DNA of 64,000 nucleotides, from the NCBI RefSeq assembly GCF_017744155.1, contig NZ_JAGHQT010000003.1, positions 64,001-128,000 of the forward strand, in the 5' to 3' direction. Source of the DNA: Endozoicomonas sp. G2_1. GTDB lineage: Bacteria > Pseudomonadota > Gammaproteobacteria > Enterobacterales > Alteromonadaceae. Made by a program: the position numbers and the translations under genes. Position 1 is the first letter of the stretch. Each line of letters begins with the position of its first letter. Shown piece after piece: positions 11,301 to 26,300 of this stretch. The notes under the pieces are model-generated. The model did no database searches. It saw nothing but the letters and a program-made list of their open reading frames with translations, and was not told the DNA's origin.

Positions 11301-14300
11301 CAATATCCCGGGGCCCGAAATATCGAACAATTTTGGGAAAATTTGAAATCAGGTCATAACGCGATTAGAGCGCTGCCAGAATCCCGTTGGGAACATGATT
11401 TTATTTTTTCACCTCGAAGAGGAGAAGCTGGAAAAACTTACAGTCGTTGGGGAGGCTTCATTGACAATATTGAATTCTTCGACGCCGAATTTTTTGGCAT
11501 ATCTCGCAAAGAAGCGGAACTTATGGACCCTCAGGAAAGGCTCTTTCTTAGAACTTGTTATGAGGCATTGGAAAACGGAACTTACTCTCCGCGTAGTTTA
11601 AGTGGTTCTCAAATAGGCGTATTTGCAGGTGTAATGTGGAACCATTATCAGCAGGTGACTTCTGAATTTGAAGCGAGCATTCCAACAGCGATTCACGCTT
11701 CAGTCGCTAATCGTGTTTCTCATTGTTTAAATTTAACGGGCCCCAGTTTAACCGTTGATACTATGTGTTCTTCTTCGTTAACTGCAGTGCATTTGGCATG
11801 TGAAAGCATTCGACGTGGAGAGTGCCGCATGGCGCTAGCCGGAGGGGTAAATGTTATTACACATCCGGCAAAATATTTGCAGTTATCACAGAGTCAGTTT
11901 TTGTCGGATGACGGCTTATGTAAAAGCTTTGGGGAAGGTGGAACCGGTTATGTGCCGGGCGAAGGTGTTGGTGTTATAGTACTAAAATCACTGGCTGATG
12001 CGGAAAAAAATGGTGATAATATTCTTGGTGTGATCAAAACCTCATACCTCAATCACTCCGGTAAAACCAGTGGTTATACGGTTCCAAGCCCAAGTTCCCA
12101 GGCTGACTTAATCTCTGAAGCCTTGGCTCGATCTGGATTGACACCAGATTCTATTGGCTATATTGAAGCTCATGGAACCGGCACCTCGTTAGGCGATCCC
12201 ATTGAGATAGAAGGCATCAGACAAGCCTTTAGCAAATTTAACAGTGACACTGATTCTAACGATGACAAATGCAAAATTGGATCGGTTAAATCTAATATTG
12301 GACATTTGGAAAGCGCCGCAGGCATTGCAGGAATTTCAAAAGTTTTGTTACAAATACAGCACAAGACGCTGGTACCGTCGATTCATACAGAAACCCTTAA
12401 TCCCCAAATAGACTTTGATCGTGCGCCGGTGTCGGTACAAACACAAGTACAGCCTTGGCAGCCAATTAATGGGGCTCCACTTCGGGCAGGAGTTAGTGCG
12501 TTTGGCGCTGGTGGGAGTAATGTTCACGTAGTAATTGAGCAATATCAGAAAGAGGGTAAACAGGATTCAACGCTTTCTGGTCCGGTGATTGTGGCATTGT
12601 CGGGGCGCTCTGCAAAGGTATTAAAGCAACAAGCTGAGCAACTTGTTAGTTGGTTAGTAGACAAGTTAAAAAACCAAAGCACCAATACTCAGAGAGTCTC
12701 TGAATCAGAGCTTATTCAGTTTCTTTCCCAAGAGGCAGATATTGATGTTGACAGGGAGTCAATTGCTGAAAGTTTTGAAGATTTGGGTGTTGATGGTCAT
12801 GCTCTATTGCGTTTACAAACCAAAATTGAGCAAAGGTTCGGCAATATCAGTGTCAAGTTAAACTTGGACTCTACAGCGGGTAGCTTGCTACGGGAAATAA
12901 ACCATTCCACTGCAGAAGAACCGATCAGTTTTGACTTACAAAGCCTTGCTTATAGCATTCAGGTTGGTCGAGATGCAATGCCAACGCGGTTAGTAGTTAT
13001 TACACAAGATCTCAATGAGCTCATTCATGCTCTTCGGGACTTCATTGCCGACAGGAAATATGGATTTAATGCCAAGTGGGATTGGAGCGAAAGCGCAGAT
13101 TCTCCTTCTCAATATCCGAATATAGAGCCGCAAAATATGGCTGAACTGTCCATCGAAGAGTGCCGAAAACTGGCCTTTTTCTGGCAACAGGGAGGTGAAG
13201 TTGAGTGGCAAAAATTCTACTCTGAAAAGCCGGCAAGAATAGCGTTACCAAATTATCCTTTTGACGAGCAACCTTATTGGCTAGGGCGTTGGAAAGGTAT
13301 TAGACAAGGTTTGTTGTCTGAAGATGCCCCGTTAATTTCTCTTGAAAGTGCTGACGAGAAAACTACTACACAGGCTGAGAAACTGTTTATAGATACTTCC
13401 GATCGTACGGATAGTCTGAAAGTCCCATTACAAAGCAACGTGGAGAATGAGTCTTCTATTATCGAGAGTGTTGAACATTATATTGCAACTGTATTAGCTG
13501 AAATACTGTACCTGGACCAAGGCGAAATCGATATCGATAAAAGCTTTAGTGATATGGGATTAGAATCGACAGGTGTTGTTGAATTAGTTGAGCAGATAAA
13601 TAGCCGTTACAGCATGGCATTGGAAGCTGTATCAGTATTCGATTATTCGAGTATAAAACAGTTGGCACAATATATTGTGCAAGAAAACAAAGGGATTGGT
13701 TGGCAGAATGACCACATTTTGGCGCAGGATAATAGTACCCAAAAAGGTAATAGCCCCCATTCCCCAATAGATGTGTCCAAAGGAGGGCATGAAAGCGACA
13801 TTGCTATTATTGGAATGGCAGGGCGTTTTTCAGGTGCGTCGGATGTTAATGAGTACTGGGAAAATTTGAGCAATGGACATTCCAGCATTTCACCTGTTTC
13901 CGAAAATCGTTGGCCCCTGGATAGTTATTATGATCCCTCTGGCACAGACCCTCTAAAAATCGGCAATAAATGGGCTGCCCTGTTAGATGATGTCGCGTCT
14001 TTTGATTCAGGTGTGTTTCAAATTTCTCCATTGATAGCAAAATTGATGGACCCGCAACAGCGTATCTTTTTGGAAGAGTCCTGGCGCGCTTTAGAAGATG
14101 CCGGTTACGCCGTTAGAACAAAAGAGAAACAAAATATTGGTGTATTCGTCGGATGCGCAGTGGGTGATTATGTTGATTGGCTAATGGCATCGGGTAAGGG
14201 GAACACAGGTGAAGCATTTCTGGGGTTAGTACCGTCTATATTAGCCTCCCGTATATCTTACCATTTAAACTTCTGTGGGCCGGCTATTGCGGTGGATACG

Positions 14301-17300
14301 GCCTGTTCTTCTTCCTTAGTTTCGGTGCATATGGCATGTGACAGTATTCGCAGTGGTGATTGTGAAGTCGCATTAGCCGGCGGTGTCGCCCTTATGTTAA
14401 CGCCACAGCTGCAAATCCGATCTTCCCAAATGGGCATTTTGTCTGACAACGGTCATTGTTCGCCTTTTGATGAAAAAGCTAATGGCACGGTTCTGGGAGA
14501 AGGGGCAGGCGTCGTAGTGCTAAAAAGCCTCTCTAAAGCTATTGAAGACGGTGACCATATTCATGCTGTTATTCATGGGTCAGGGATAAATAATGATGGC
14601 AAGTCAAATGGCATAACGGCTCCTAGTGGTGAGTCGCAAGAAATGCTGATGAACAAAGTGCTGTCTAGAGCCCAGCTAACGGCTGAAGACATTGGGTATA
14701 TTGAAGCTCACGGCACAGGGACTAATTTAGGTGATCCGATTGAAGTTAATGCACTTAAAAATGTGTACGGAAAATCGCAGGAGAAGCGAGTTGGTCTAGG
14801 CTCTGTCAAATCAAATATTGGGCATACTACCATGGCTGCTGGAATTGCAGGCTTATTGAAGTCATTGATGGCCATTAAACATCGTCAGCTACCTCCAAGT
14901 CTGAATTACAGCAAAGCAAATGCAAAAATAGATTTTTCCGAAAGTCCCATTTTCGTGGTAGAGAAAAAAATGGATTGGGTTGCTAACGACCAAGGTCGAT
15001 TAATTTCCTCAATTAGTAGTTTTGGATTTAGTGGGACAAATGCTTGTGTGATACTCGGTAGTCCGCCTCCACAACAAAAAACATCCTTTGGTGAGAGTTG
15101 CCCGACTTTAATCTTATTGTCTGCGAATGACGAACAAGCTTTGGAACGTCGGGTGGTTGATTTGGAACAATGGCTAAAAGACGAGCCTGACGTTTCGCTT
15201 GGAGATATTGCTTATACATTGGCGCGGGGAAGAACCCATTTTCGTTACAGGCTCGCGTTGGTAGCAAATGATAAACAAGACTTATCTTTGCGGTTGGGAC
15301 AAATAAATCGCACAGAGAGTTTTGCTGTACTGCGCAGTCATGCCGCTGAGGCTAATGAAAAAGAAGTGTACCCTCAACTAAAAAAAGGCATGCCATCTCC
15401 CGAACTCATTAGGTGGGGACTGGAACAGTTGGCGATTCATTATATGCAAGGGGGGAGTTTACGATGGGAGTTCATCCCAGGTCTAGATAATGGCCGAAAA
15501 GTTTCTCTTCCTGGCTATGTGTTTACTAAACACAGGCACTGGATAGACAGCCAAAGCAACAAGGCAGCCTCTTCAGAGTCATCAACATTCAATACTCAGC
15601 ATCCGGTACCTCAAGACTTCCATTCAGAAGAAAAAAGCCAGCACAGGAGAAGCAAAATGGCGCAGTTAACATTTGGACAGCACGTATTTATCAACAACTA
15701 CGCCAATTTGGCAGAAACGGATTTACAGAATGGATTAATCGGAGATCTGCAAAATAATGGATGGTTACTAGAACATCATATTGTGAATGGCAAGCCGACC
15801 CTACCAGGGGTAGTGAGTCTGGAAATGGCCGTTGCAAGTGCAATGGTGTCTCAAAAAGAGGCGCCAGTAACACTTTCAAAAGTTAAGTGGCAAATGCCAA
15901 TTCTTGGAAAGCCTCAACGTATAGCTTTGGAACAAGCTGAGGAGCAGGCTTTTCGCCTAGTCTTGGAGGAATCTAACACGGCCTATGTGGAAGGGCGCGT
16001 TGTGAATAATGCATCTTATACTGAAAGTGCTGCCAAAAAGGACATTCAGGCAATAAAGCAACGCTGTAGCAGACAGATTGATTCTACGGATATATACACA
16101 GCGTTTAGTGAGGCAGGGATCGAATACGGTGATGGCTATAGAAATTTAAAGGCAATCTACTGCGGTGATAACGAAGCAGTAGGTGAGATTCAGCTATCCG
16201 AATTTTTGCATCACCCATACTTCATGCATCCTGGTATTCTTGATGCGGCTTTCCAAAGTATTTCCCAGCTTCACGGACGCTCTGAAGTCGGTCCCGCCGT
16301 GCCGTATATGCTGGAAGAACTCACTTATATACAACCCTTAAATGGTGTTTATTCTTTTGCGTACATAAAGAAAACGGGTCGCTGGACATACGATATTGAA
16401 GTTTTAAATCAGCAAGGTGAACTATGTGTTGCTTGCAAAGGATTTTTATTAAGGCCGTTGGGGACTAAATCGGGCAGCCAGATGCCTGCAGAAAATCATT
16501 CATATGTCGCAGAATGGATCGAACAACCCAAAGTCATGGCGAGGTTGTTGGATGAGAATCGAGTCGTGATTATCAGTCCTGAAGTGAATCATCCGTTAGG
16601 TATTGCTATTTCAGCACTATATTCTGATGCCCTTGTTCTGAATTACACCACCTTCCAGAGTAAATTGAATGGGCTCGATGTTGATGCTGTCTACTTTATT
16701 GGCTCAAGTGAGGATGGTTTAAATGACTCGGGTGTTTTCCAAGCTTACAAAGCAACTAAATTACTTTTGGCGTCCAACGCAAGAAATGCCATCAATGTAA
16801 CTTTTGTGAGTGAACAAACACTCAAGGTTAAGGGCAGTGACCAAGTCAACGTCTCTGGTGCAGGGTTGGTTGGGCTATCACAAGCGATAGCGGCTGAGTA
16901 TCCACTATGGAATGTAAAAATCGTCGATGTGTCCACAAATGCTATGTTCGATGTTGCAAACACGGCGTTGACGATTGTTAATGAGCCACAAATAAGCGGT
17001 TTAATCGCTATACGTGACGGTAAACGCTATGGACGTCGATTTAAATTAGAGAGCGAATACGCTACGGACAACAATATCAGTTTTCAGCAAGGGGGATGTT
17101 ATCTGATTGTTGGGGGCGCTGGTGGAATTGGCTTCGAAGTCGGTAAATACCTTGCACAAACTTATTCAGCAAACGTTTTATTGCTTGGACGTCGTCAAAT
17201 TGACGAAAGTATCCGCAATAAACTTGAAGATATTAGACGCCGAGGTGGGACGGCATATTATATTCAAGCCAGTATCACTGATCAGACGGCTTTATCAAAA

Positions 17301-20300
17301 AGCATCGATACTTGTTTGACTGAGAACGGTTTAAGGTTGGATGGAGCAATTCATGCTGGCGGTATCTTCAATGATATGTCGATGTTAAAAATGGGGGATG
17401 ATGACTTTAAACGGGTCATTGCGCCAAAATTACAGGGCGTTTCAAATTTAGCGCAAACTTTGTCTAAGTATGATCCGAAATTTCTATTGTTATTTTCATC
17501 CGCTGCTTCTTTTGTTGAAACCCCTGGTCAAGCAAATTATGCCGCAGCCAGCACATTCGAAGATGCTATTGGACATTATCTACAGACAACCCAACCATAT
17601 AGAACCAGAGTGATTAATTGGGGGTACTGGGGCAGTGTCGGCGCAGTGTCCGATCCTAGTTATCAAAGAAGAATGAATGAAATTGGCCTTTGGTCAATAG
17701 AGCCGACTGAGGCGATGAATGCAATGGAGCAGGCCTTACGTGGTGAACAAACTCAAAGGCTAATTATCAAAGCTGCCAAAGAGCGATTGCAAGAATGGTT
17801 TGGCATCATCGATTCTCAAAGGGAACCCCGTGATATGCCGGCGCTAATTCGTTCCCGAAGTGCATACTGTGAACTTGAAAAACTGGGGCAAATGCGCGTT
17901 GTTACAACACTGATCCAGCGTGGTTGGTTACCTGAGCAAGGAGGCGTTGTTGCTGAATCAGCGATAAAATTACGCCTTGGCGGTGTTAAGTATTTATGGC
18001 CGTTGTTCAGTGCAATCTTAGAAATGGCGGAGCGTGCAGGTTACATAGAGCGCAATAATGGTTTAATCAAAACCCTCTACACCCTTAACAATTTTACCGA
18101 TATTAGCGACTCATTTATTAATGATTATCCCGATATGTCTGCACATCTGAATCTGTTAACTACTTGTGTTGACTCTTTACCGGCGATGTTTAATCAAACC
18201 GTGAAAGGCACTGATATTCTTTTCCCCAAAGGTTCAGTTGAGCTGGTACAGGGCATCTATAAAGGGCAGCCGATTGCTAATTATTACAATGAAATAGTGG
18301 CAATTCAGGTGAAGGAGCAAGTTTCGCGATTGAATCAAACTGAGCAGCGTCGAGTTCGAGTTTTGGAGATAGGAGCCGGGACTGGAGGCACTAGTGCGTT
18401 TGTGTTACCTGCGCTGGCAGGGTTGGATGTGGAATACTGTTATACCGATGTGTCGTCAGCTTTCTTAGCACATGGAAAAACCCATTATTTACCCAAGCAC
18501 CCCTTTATGAAGTTTCAATTGTTAGATATTGAAAAGCCGCTTGAGGAACAGGGTTTTGATTTGGGCAGTTACGATATAGTTTTGGCGACAATGGTTTTGC
18601 ATGTTGCCAAAGATATGCAAACCTGTGTTAATAATATAAGTAAGTTGTTAAAAATTAAAGGTATTGTGATCATAAATGAAGTGACGCAACGATATGACTT
18701 TCTCACTCTGACTTTTGGGTTGTTGCAAGATTGGTGGGCGTTTAACGACAGTGAAAGAAGAATTGCTCACACGCCTATTCTGAGTCCAGCCAATTGGCAG
18801 TCATTGTTGGAAAACGGCGGGTTTGACAATACGCAAATCAGTGGAATCCCAGGTACCGACGGTCAGGCATTGGAACAATGCATTATTAGCGCCGCGTATA
18901 TGCCTCCAGAAGCAAACATTGTCAGTTTGCGCTCAGCAAGCCTGAATTCAATCGCACAGCCAGCGTCTCAGGGACTCGGCAAAAAACAGGAAATGATAAA
19001 GTATCTGTCTTCTGTTTTCGCAAACGTACTTAATTATCAAGAGCAGGACATAGGCGCAGATGATACATTTGAACAATTCGGTATCGATTCGCTTGTAGGA
19101 CAAACTCTCACAGCGAGGTTAGAGCAAGATTTTGGCGAGCTGCCTGCCACACTGCTGTTTGAGTATCTAAACATTTCACAGCTTGCCGATTTTTTCATGA
19201 CCTACAAAACCGTGAAAATGAAAAACCTGTTTGGAGAAATGACTAGCGAGCAGAGTCGCTTATCTGAGTCTGAAAGTAGCACGCAACTTGATGCCGTTAC
19301 TTCTGATTCTGAAACAAATGCTTTTTCAATCTCTACAGGTGACATCTTACAGTACTTGATTTCGCTCTTCGCTCAGGTATTGGAATGTGATGAATCATTG
19401 TTAGATGAGCACTCTACTTTTGAAAGTTTTGGTATCGACTCGTTAGTTGGACAGCAAGTGATATCCAGACTGGAGAAGGACGTAGGCGACCTACCGGCAA
19501 CCCTCTTGTTTGAACATTTAACCTTGAATGAGCTTGCTCTATATATGCAAAAGGAGAAATTGAGTGAACTGATGCGGCTCATAGCTCCGAGTACGCAGGT
19601 GATTGCAAAACCAGCATCTGAGAATATTGAAGCACAGAACACAAAGGTACAAGAGGCACTTGTTGAAGAAAATGAACAACGACACGAATCTTTGAACAAT
19701 CGGAATAAATCGGATGTAACAGACATTGCCATTATTGGCTTGAGTGGCCGTTACCCACAAGCAAACAATTTGGAGACTTTTTGGCAAAAACTGGCTTCAG
19801 GTACCGATTTGGTGGGAGACTTACCCAAGGACCGAAAAGATTGGCACCCCTATGTTGAAGCAGGAATGGGCCCCGGGCCTGCGGCGTTTCTTGATAATAT
19901 CGATGAGTTTGATCCGGCACCTTTTAATATATTACCAAAAGATGCGGTGAACATTGATCCACAAGAACGTCTGTTTCTAGAAACAAGCTGGGAACTACTC
20001 GCCTCTACTGGCTATTTGGGTAAATACCGCAAACAAGCTAATACTGGTGTATTTGTCGGTTCGATGTACGCCGGCTACGGTCAGCTTGCAGCGACGCGAT
20101 GGAACGAAGGGCTTTTGACAGGTCCACATTCTGCTCATTGGTCATTGGCCAACAGAGTCTCTTACACTTTTGACCTGCAAGGTCCCAGTTTTTGTGTCGA
20201 CTCGGCTTGTTCCTCTTCTTTGACGGCTGTACATCTCGCTTGCGAGAGCTTAAGACGGGGTGAGTGCAATATGGCAATTGCCGGTGGTGTGAATGTCATT

Positions 20301-23300
20301 TTACACCCAGCGCATTTTGCTTCACTGAACGCATTGAAAATGTTGTCTCCACAAGGTCGAAGCAAAACATTCGATGAATCGGCGGATGGTTTCGCTCCTG
20401 GGGAAGGTGTTGGTGCGGTGTTATTGAAGCCGTTAAGACAAGCTGAGAAAGACAATGATCAGATACTGGGTATCATAAAAGCCAGTTCTGTTAATGCTGG
20501 TGGTAAGACAGCCGGGTATACGGTTCCCAATCCGAATGCTCAAAGTCATTTAGTAGCTGAGGCTCTGGAGCGCTCAGGTGTGCATCCAAGAACCATTTCC
20601 TATGTGGAAGCGCATGGAACAGGCACGTCTTTAGGAGACCCCATTGAAATCGCAGGTTTAAGCCGTGCATACAAAGGGCAAACTAAGGATACCCATTATT
20701 GCGCTATTGGTTCAGTTAAATCCAATTTAGGTCATCTAGAAGGGGCTGCTGGTATTGTTGGGCTAACTAAAGTACTGCTGCAGCTGAAACATAAACAGCT
20801 TGCACCTAATGTGCACTTGAACAAGCTTAATCCCAAAATCGATTTTGCTAATTCACCTTTTAAACCTCAGGACCAACTCACGCCTTGGGAAACGCAAGAA
20901 ATAGAAATTGACGGTGTTAAACAGGTGGTGCCCAGACGCGCAGGGATCAGTTCATTTGGCGCTGGTGGCGCCAATACACATCTCATTGTTGAGGAATATG
21001 TTGATCGTCGTTTAAGCGAGCACAACCGCAAACAACAGCTGATTTTGCTTTCAGCGAAATCCAAAAACGATTTAATGAATCTGGCAAAGGTAACGAAGAC
21101 TTATTTAGAAAGCGAAGCTGGCCAGCAGCTTGATATCGCGTCACTTGCATACAGCTCTCAATTAGGTCGCATTGAAATGTCTGCAAGACTTGCGATTTTG
21201 GCTGACGACGTGCCATCTCTCTTGATGACTTTGAATGATATTACACAACAACGTGCATCAAATTTGTATTGGCAAGATGACCTGGAACGATTTTCTTCTG
21301 ATGTGTCGATTTTTAATGATGAGGTTGGCAGCACTTTTATTCAACAGCTTCTAGATTCGGGGAGTCTGAAAAAGTTGGCTCAAATGTGGGTTCGCGGAAT
21401 CGATGTAGATTGGCGTATGTTATGGCAAGATGAACGACCTAAAATATGTGCCTTCCCTAGCTATGTTTTCAATAGAAAGCGCTTTTGGTTAGATATAAAA
21501 GCACCCGAAGCAAACACCGGGGCGACAAAGAATACTGTGATGCAACAAGGGGGCACTTCTTCCGAATCCGCCTTTACCGAAAGCGTCAATATTGTATTAG
21601 AGGCGAATGCATATTATTGCAAAGGGCATCGAATTAATAATGAAACTTGGTTGCCGGGTGTATACTACTTTGAGTTGTGTCGACAACATTTAGATTGCGA
21701 CTTACGAAGTGATAGCACACTCACTTTTAAAGACGTTAAATGGGTCAATCCAGTTCGAATGAATGCCAGTGAGAAAACGATTGAGTTGGAACTGGTGGCA
21801 CCTGTTAACGCTCAACTATTTAGATTCAGCGATGGTAATAACGATGATGTGTTGTGTGTTGGGTCGGTCCTGAGAGAAACGCAACAAATTGTCACAAAGG
21901 ATTTAGCTGCAATAAAAAGATCATGCTCGGAACCGTTAAATGTCAGTGAATTTTACGCAAGGTTAAATGTAGCCGGTTTAAATCACGATACATCATTTCA
22001 ATCTGTAAGCGCATTGTGGCTTGGTGATAAACAACTATTAGTTAGATTGGACAATGCAGAATTTTCAGCTGTAAATAACCAAAGTATACAAATCGTACCT
22101 TCACTATTAGATGGGGCATTGCAAGCGGTCGCAGCCCTAGATGATAGTGACTTATCTTATATTCCATCTGGTATTCGCCACCTGTCACTCTTCGATGCAA
22201 TTGACAAACCTGCTTGGGTGCATATTACCGAAGTAACTGCGGATGACCACCAAACAGGAAAGCGCCTGTTCAACTTAACTGTGTTCAACGATGAACAAAT
22301 CATCATCGGGGAAATGAAAGGATTAGAGATAGCTATAAACCTTTTGAACAGTAAAAAGGCTGTTCCTAAACTGGCCAATAAAACGAAGAAAACGAGTAAA
22401 GAGCATATTGAAAGTCGAATCCGAGATGCGGCGAGCCAGTTCTTATTGATTGGTAAAGAGGAAATTGACCTTGATGCGGAACTATTAGAACTTGGCTTTG
22501 ATTCAGTTTCTATTACTGAATTATTGGAAGAAGTTAATCAGATATTTGAACTTCAATTGATGCCACAGGTATTGTTTGATCATCCTACCTTACGCAGTTT
22601 CGCAGTCTATCTATCAGAACTTGATGTCTTTGCCACTAGTAACGATTTGGCTGAAGATAGCTCTTACACTGGAGAAGTAGTTCAACCCTCTCAAACTAAG
22701 GCAAAAAAAGCATCCGTAAACGGTGAGAGTGCTTTGCAAACTTCAGCGAAAGCGAAAAATGAGTTTGAAAACAGAAGTAACCAAGATATAGAGACTATAG
22801 CTTTATCCTTATTAAAAGAAAAAGCGGCGCGTTTTTTGATGGTGCAAGGAAGTGAAGTTGACTTAAACGCCGAACTACTTGAGATGGGTTTTGACTCAGT
22901 GTCACTGGTGGAGCTTTTGGAAGATATCAATCTTTCACTCAATTTAAGCCTTACACCTCAAATGTTGTTTGATTGCCCAACACTATATGCTATCGCTGAA
23001 TTTCTTCTTCGAGAGCATCGAGAGGCGTTAAACACTATCGCGAGTTTTGAGACGAGCGATATGTCTTCACTTGCAATCAATAGCACTTATGAAACAGAGC
23101 TCGAGATTACTGACTCAGCTGCGGCCAGAAACTTAAACGATACATCAGTCGATCATGCGCCGATAAAACAACAATTACCCCCAGTACAAGATAATCAAGA
23201 TATAGCGATTATAGGTGTTGGTGGGATTTTTCCACAGTCAGATGACCTATCTGATTTCTGGGAAAATTTAGCAAATGATCGAGACTTAATTGCCGAAGTA

Positions 23301-26300
23301 CCGTCGGATAGAACCGATATCCTTGCGGACTCATATTTAAAGAATATGAAGGCGGGTTTTGTCGAGCGTATTGCGGAGTTTGACGCTAAGTTCTTTAAAG
23401 TATCACCGGCAGAAGTGACCAATATGGATCCACAACAACGTCTGTTTATGGAGGTTGTCTGGCGTACGGTGAACGACGCGGGTTATCGAATTAGTGATTT
23501 TGCTGGGTCTGAAACCGGACTTTTCGCAGGTGTTAGTACCACTGACTACAATGATTTAATGAGCAAGCATGGCGTTAATGTTGAAGCTCATACCGCAACT
23601 GGAATTGCACATTCTATTTTGGCGAATAGAGTTTCCTACATGTTCGACTTACAAGGGCCTAGTGAAGTTGTAGATACTGCTTGTTCCAGTTCTCTGGTGG
23701 CAATCCACAGAGCTGTGACGGCGATCAAAAATGGTGAATGTTCTACAGCGATTGCGGGTGGTGTTAACGCACTCTTAGGTGCAGGGCTTTTTTCTGCATT
23801 CTCACAATCGGGAATGCTGAGTCCCGATTATAAGTGTAAGACTTTTGATAAATCCGCAAATGGTTATGTAAGAGGTGAAGGCGTTGGCGCAATTTTATTA
23901 AAGCCCTATTCGCAAGCCTTGAGCGATGGCGATGATATTTATGCTGTCATCAAAGGCAGCGCCGTAAACCATGGTGGTCGAACAAATTCGTTGACGGCAC
24001 CTAGTCCAACGGCTCAATCACGCGTGATACAAAAAGCATATAAGAACGCACATATAGATCCAAAAACCGTGAGTTATATCGAAGCGCATGGTACCGGTAC
24101 CCAATTAGGGGACCCCGTAGAAATTGAAGGGCTGAAAATTGCCATGAAAGGGTTATATGCCGAATTTGGACATACGTTTTCGGAAGGGAAATCAACGGCC
24201 ATTGGTTCAGTCAAAACCAATATTGGTCATCTGGAAGCTGCTGCCGGTATCGCGGGTATCATCAAAGTGTTGCTCGCCATGAAACATAAGGTGTTACCAT
24301 CAACGTTGAATTTCCAGGAAGAAAATCCATATCTTAATTTAGAACAGACACCATTCTATGTACAGCAGCAAACAGAGCATTGGAAGGCGGTTGAAGCTGA
24401 GGACGGCAAGATGGTGAGGCGTGCTGGTGTGAGTGCATTTGGTTTTGGTGGCACCAACGCGCATATTGTTTTACAGGCGGTTGGGCGGGATGCAGCGGTT
24501 TCTGATAGCCCCCAATCATCTAAGAACGTATTTCTATTGTCTGCGCCTACTCCAGAGGCCCTCAATAGCTATGTAGATTTAATAACGCGCTGCCTTCAAA
24601 ACAACCTTCAAGTTGATCTGAAATCATTGGCTAACACACTAATGTATGGAAAAAAGGAGGAGCAATACAGGGTTGCTTTTGTGGCGACAAATCACGAAGA
24701 ACTCATGTATCACCTGGGACAATATGCTCAAGGTCAATCGCAGGATTATAGTCAATGGCAACGTGGCGACCAAGCTAACTTCTTCCCTAGCAATGTTACA
24801 GGCAGACAAATAATGCAATGGTTGAATGGCGATAAGGTTAGTTGGCCAACATTAGTAGATGGCAAGGTTAAAAGAGTGAATGGTATTCCTTCTTTTCCAC
24901 TGCAATTGAAGCGTTTCTGGTTTCAGGATGTTGCCCAATCTTTAACGACAGGAGATAGTCTGGAAGCTGGCAACAGTAAAAACGTGTTCAATTCAAGTGA
25001 ACATAAAATGAATTTAAATGAAGCAATTATTCCGACTAGCAAAAGTAATGAGTCTAACGGAAAGGTGACATTATCTCAGGTATTTGCAAAGCCGGGGCAA
25101 ATCTCACCACCGACAAGCGCGGCTGTCACTTTGTCACATACTCCTGATGAAAGTATTACTCAACAAAAGTTGCAAAAAAGCACGTCGGTCCATTCGGGGG
25201 AAAACCAAGTTTCAACAGGGCAAGCTTCTGTTTCAGCGTTTGTCGCGGCAACACTCAGTGACTTGTTAGGTTTACCAGTTGATGAAGTGTCCCATGAACA
25301 AGATTTTGTTGAGCTGGGACTAGATTCAATTTTTGGTATCCAATTTATTCGTAAGATTAATGAAATGTACGAGACTGAGATCCTCGCAGCAGATGTCTAC
25401 GAGTTTAGTACTGTTCAAGCATTAACCGAGCACATCCTTTCCATGTACCCAGAAACTGTTTTAAACGACACGCAAACAATACCTGAGCCAGAAACTGTTG
25501 TGGAATTAGAGGTCACTCAGGAATCGTTAACAGAGCCGGCTGAAAGAGAAAAAATATCTCTATCTCAAATTAAGCAGATGGTGTTTTCCGTCACTTCAAG
25601 AGAGCTAGCTCAGAACGCGGTGTTTTCTGAATATATCAGTTCTTTTGAAATGCTGCGGCTGGTGGCAGAAATAGAAAAAGTGACGGGACCAATACGCAAA
25701 ACGATTCTTTTTGAAAACAATACCATCGAGAAATTAGCTCGTTTTATTAATGGGGACGACGATGGTGTTAATGACGCGGTTATTCAAAATGAAACATTAT
25801 CAACCTTCAGCGATAGCGTACCGAGCGACGTTCAGAATTTAGCACCGTTCGACGTTGAACATGATAAGGCTGAAAGTCATATTGGTTTAAAAATCGCGGA
25901 AATTTTGTCAAAAGATATAGAGGTAAACAGAACATTTGAAGAACAGCTATCGTCATTTGAAATGCTCAAAGCCGTTTCTGGTTTGGAACAAGACTTTGGT
26001 CCATTGCGTAAAAGCTTGTTATTTGATTGTTCGACTCTACCACAGTTGGAAGTGTTTTTATCCAGTTTGGATGTGTCAAACAAACAGCAAGAAAATCGAA
26101 AAGTTCATGCACCGTGTGTCACTGTTAACAGTGTCGTGGAATCCAAGCAACCAATCGTTATTCCCAAGCGAACGCTACCTTCTGATAAAGATTTACAGCG
26201 TACTATTGACGACTTGTTGCTGCAATTTGGCAAAGAGGGGGGCTTACCGGGTCGTGATATTGCCCCATTGATTTTTTTGGGTTCATCAAAAAAAGGCTTC

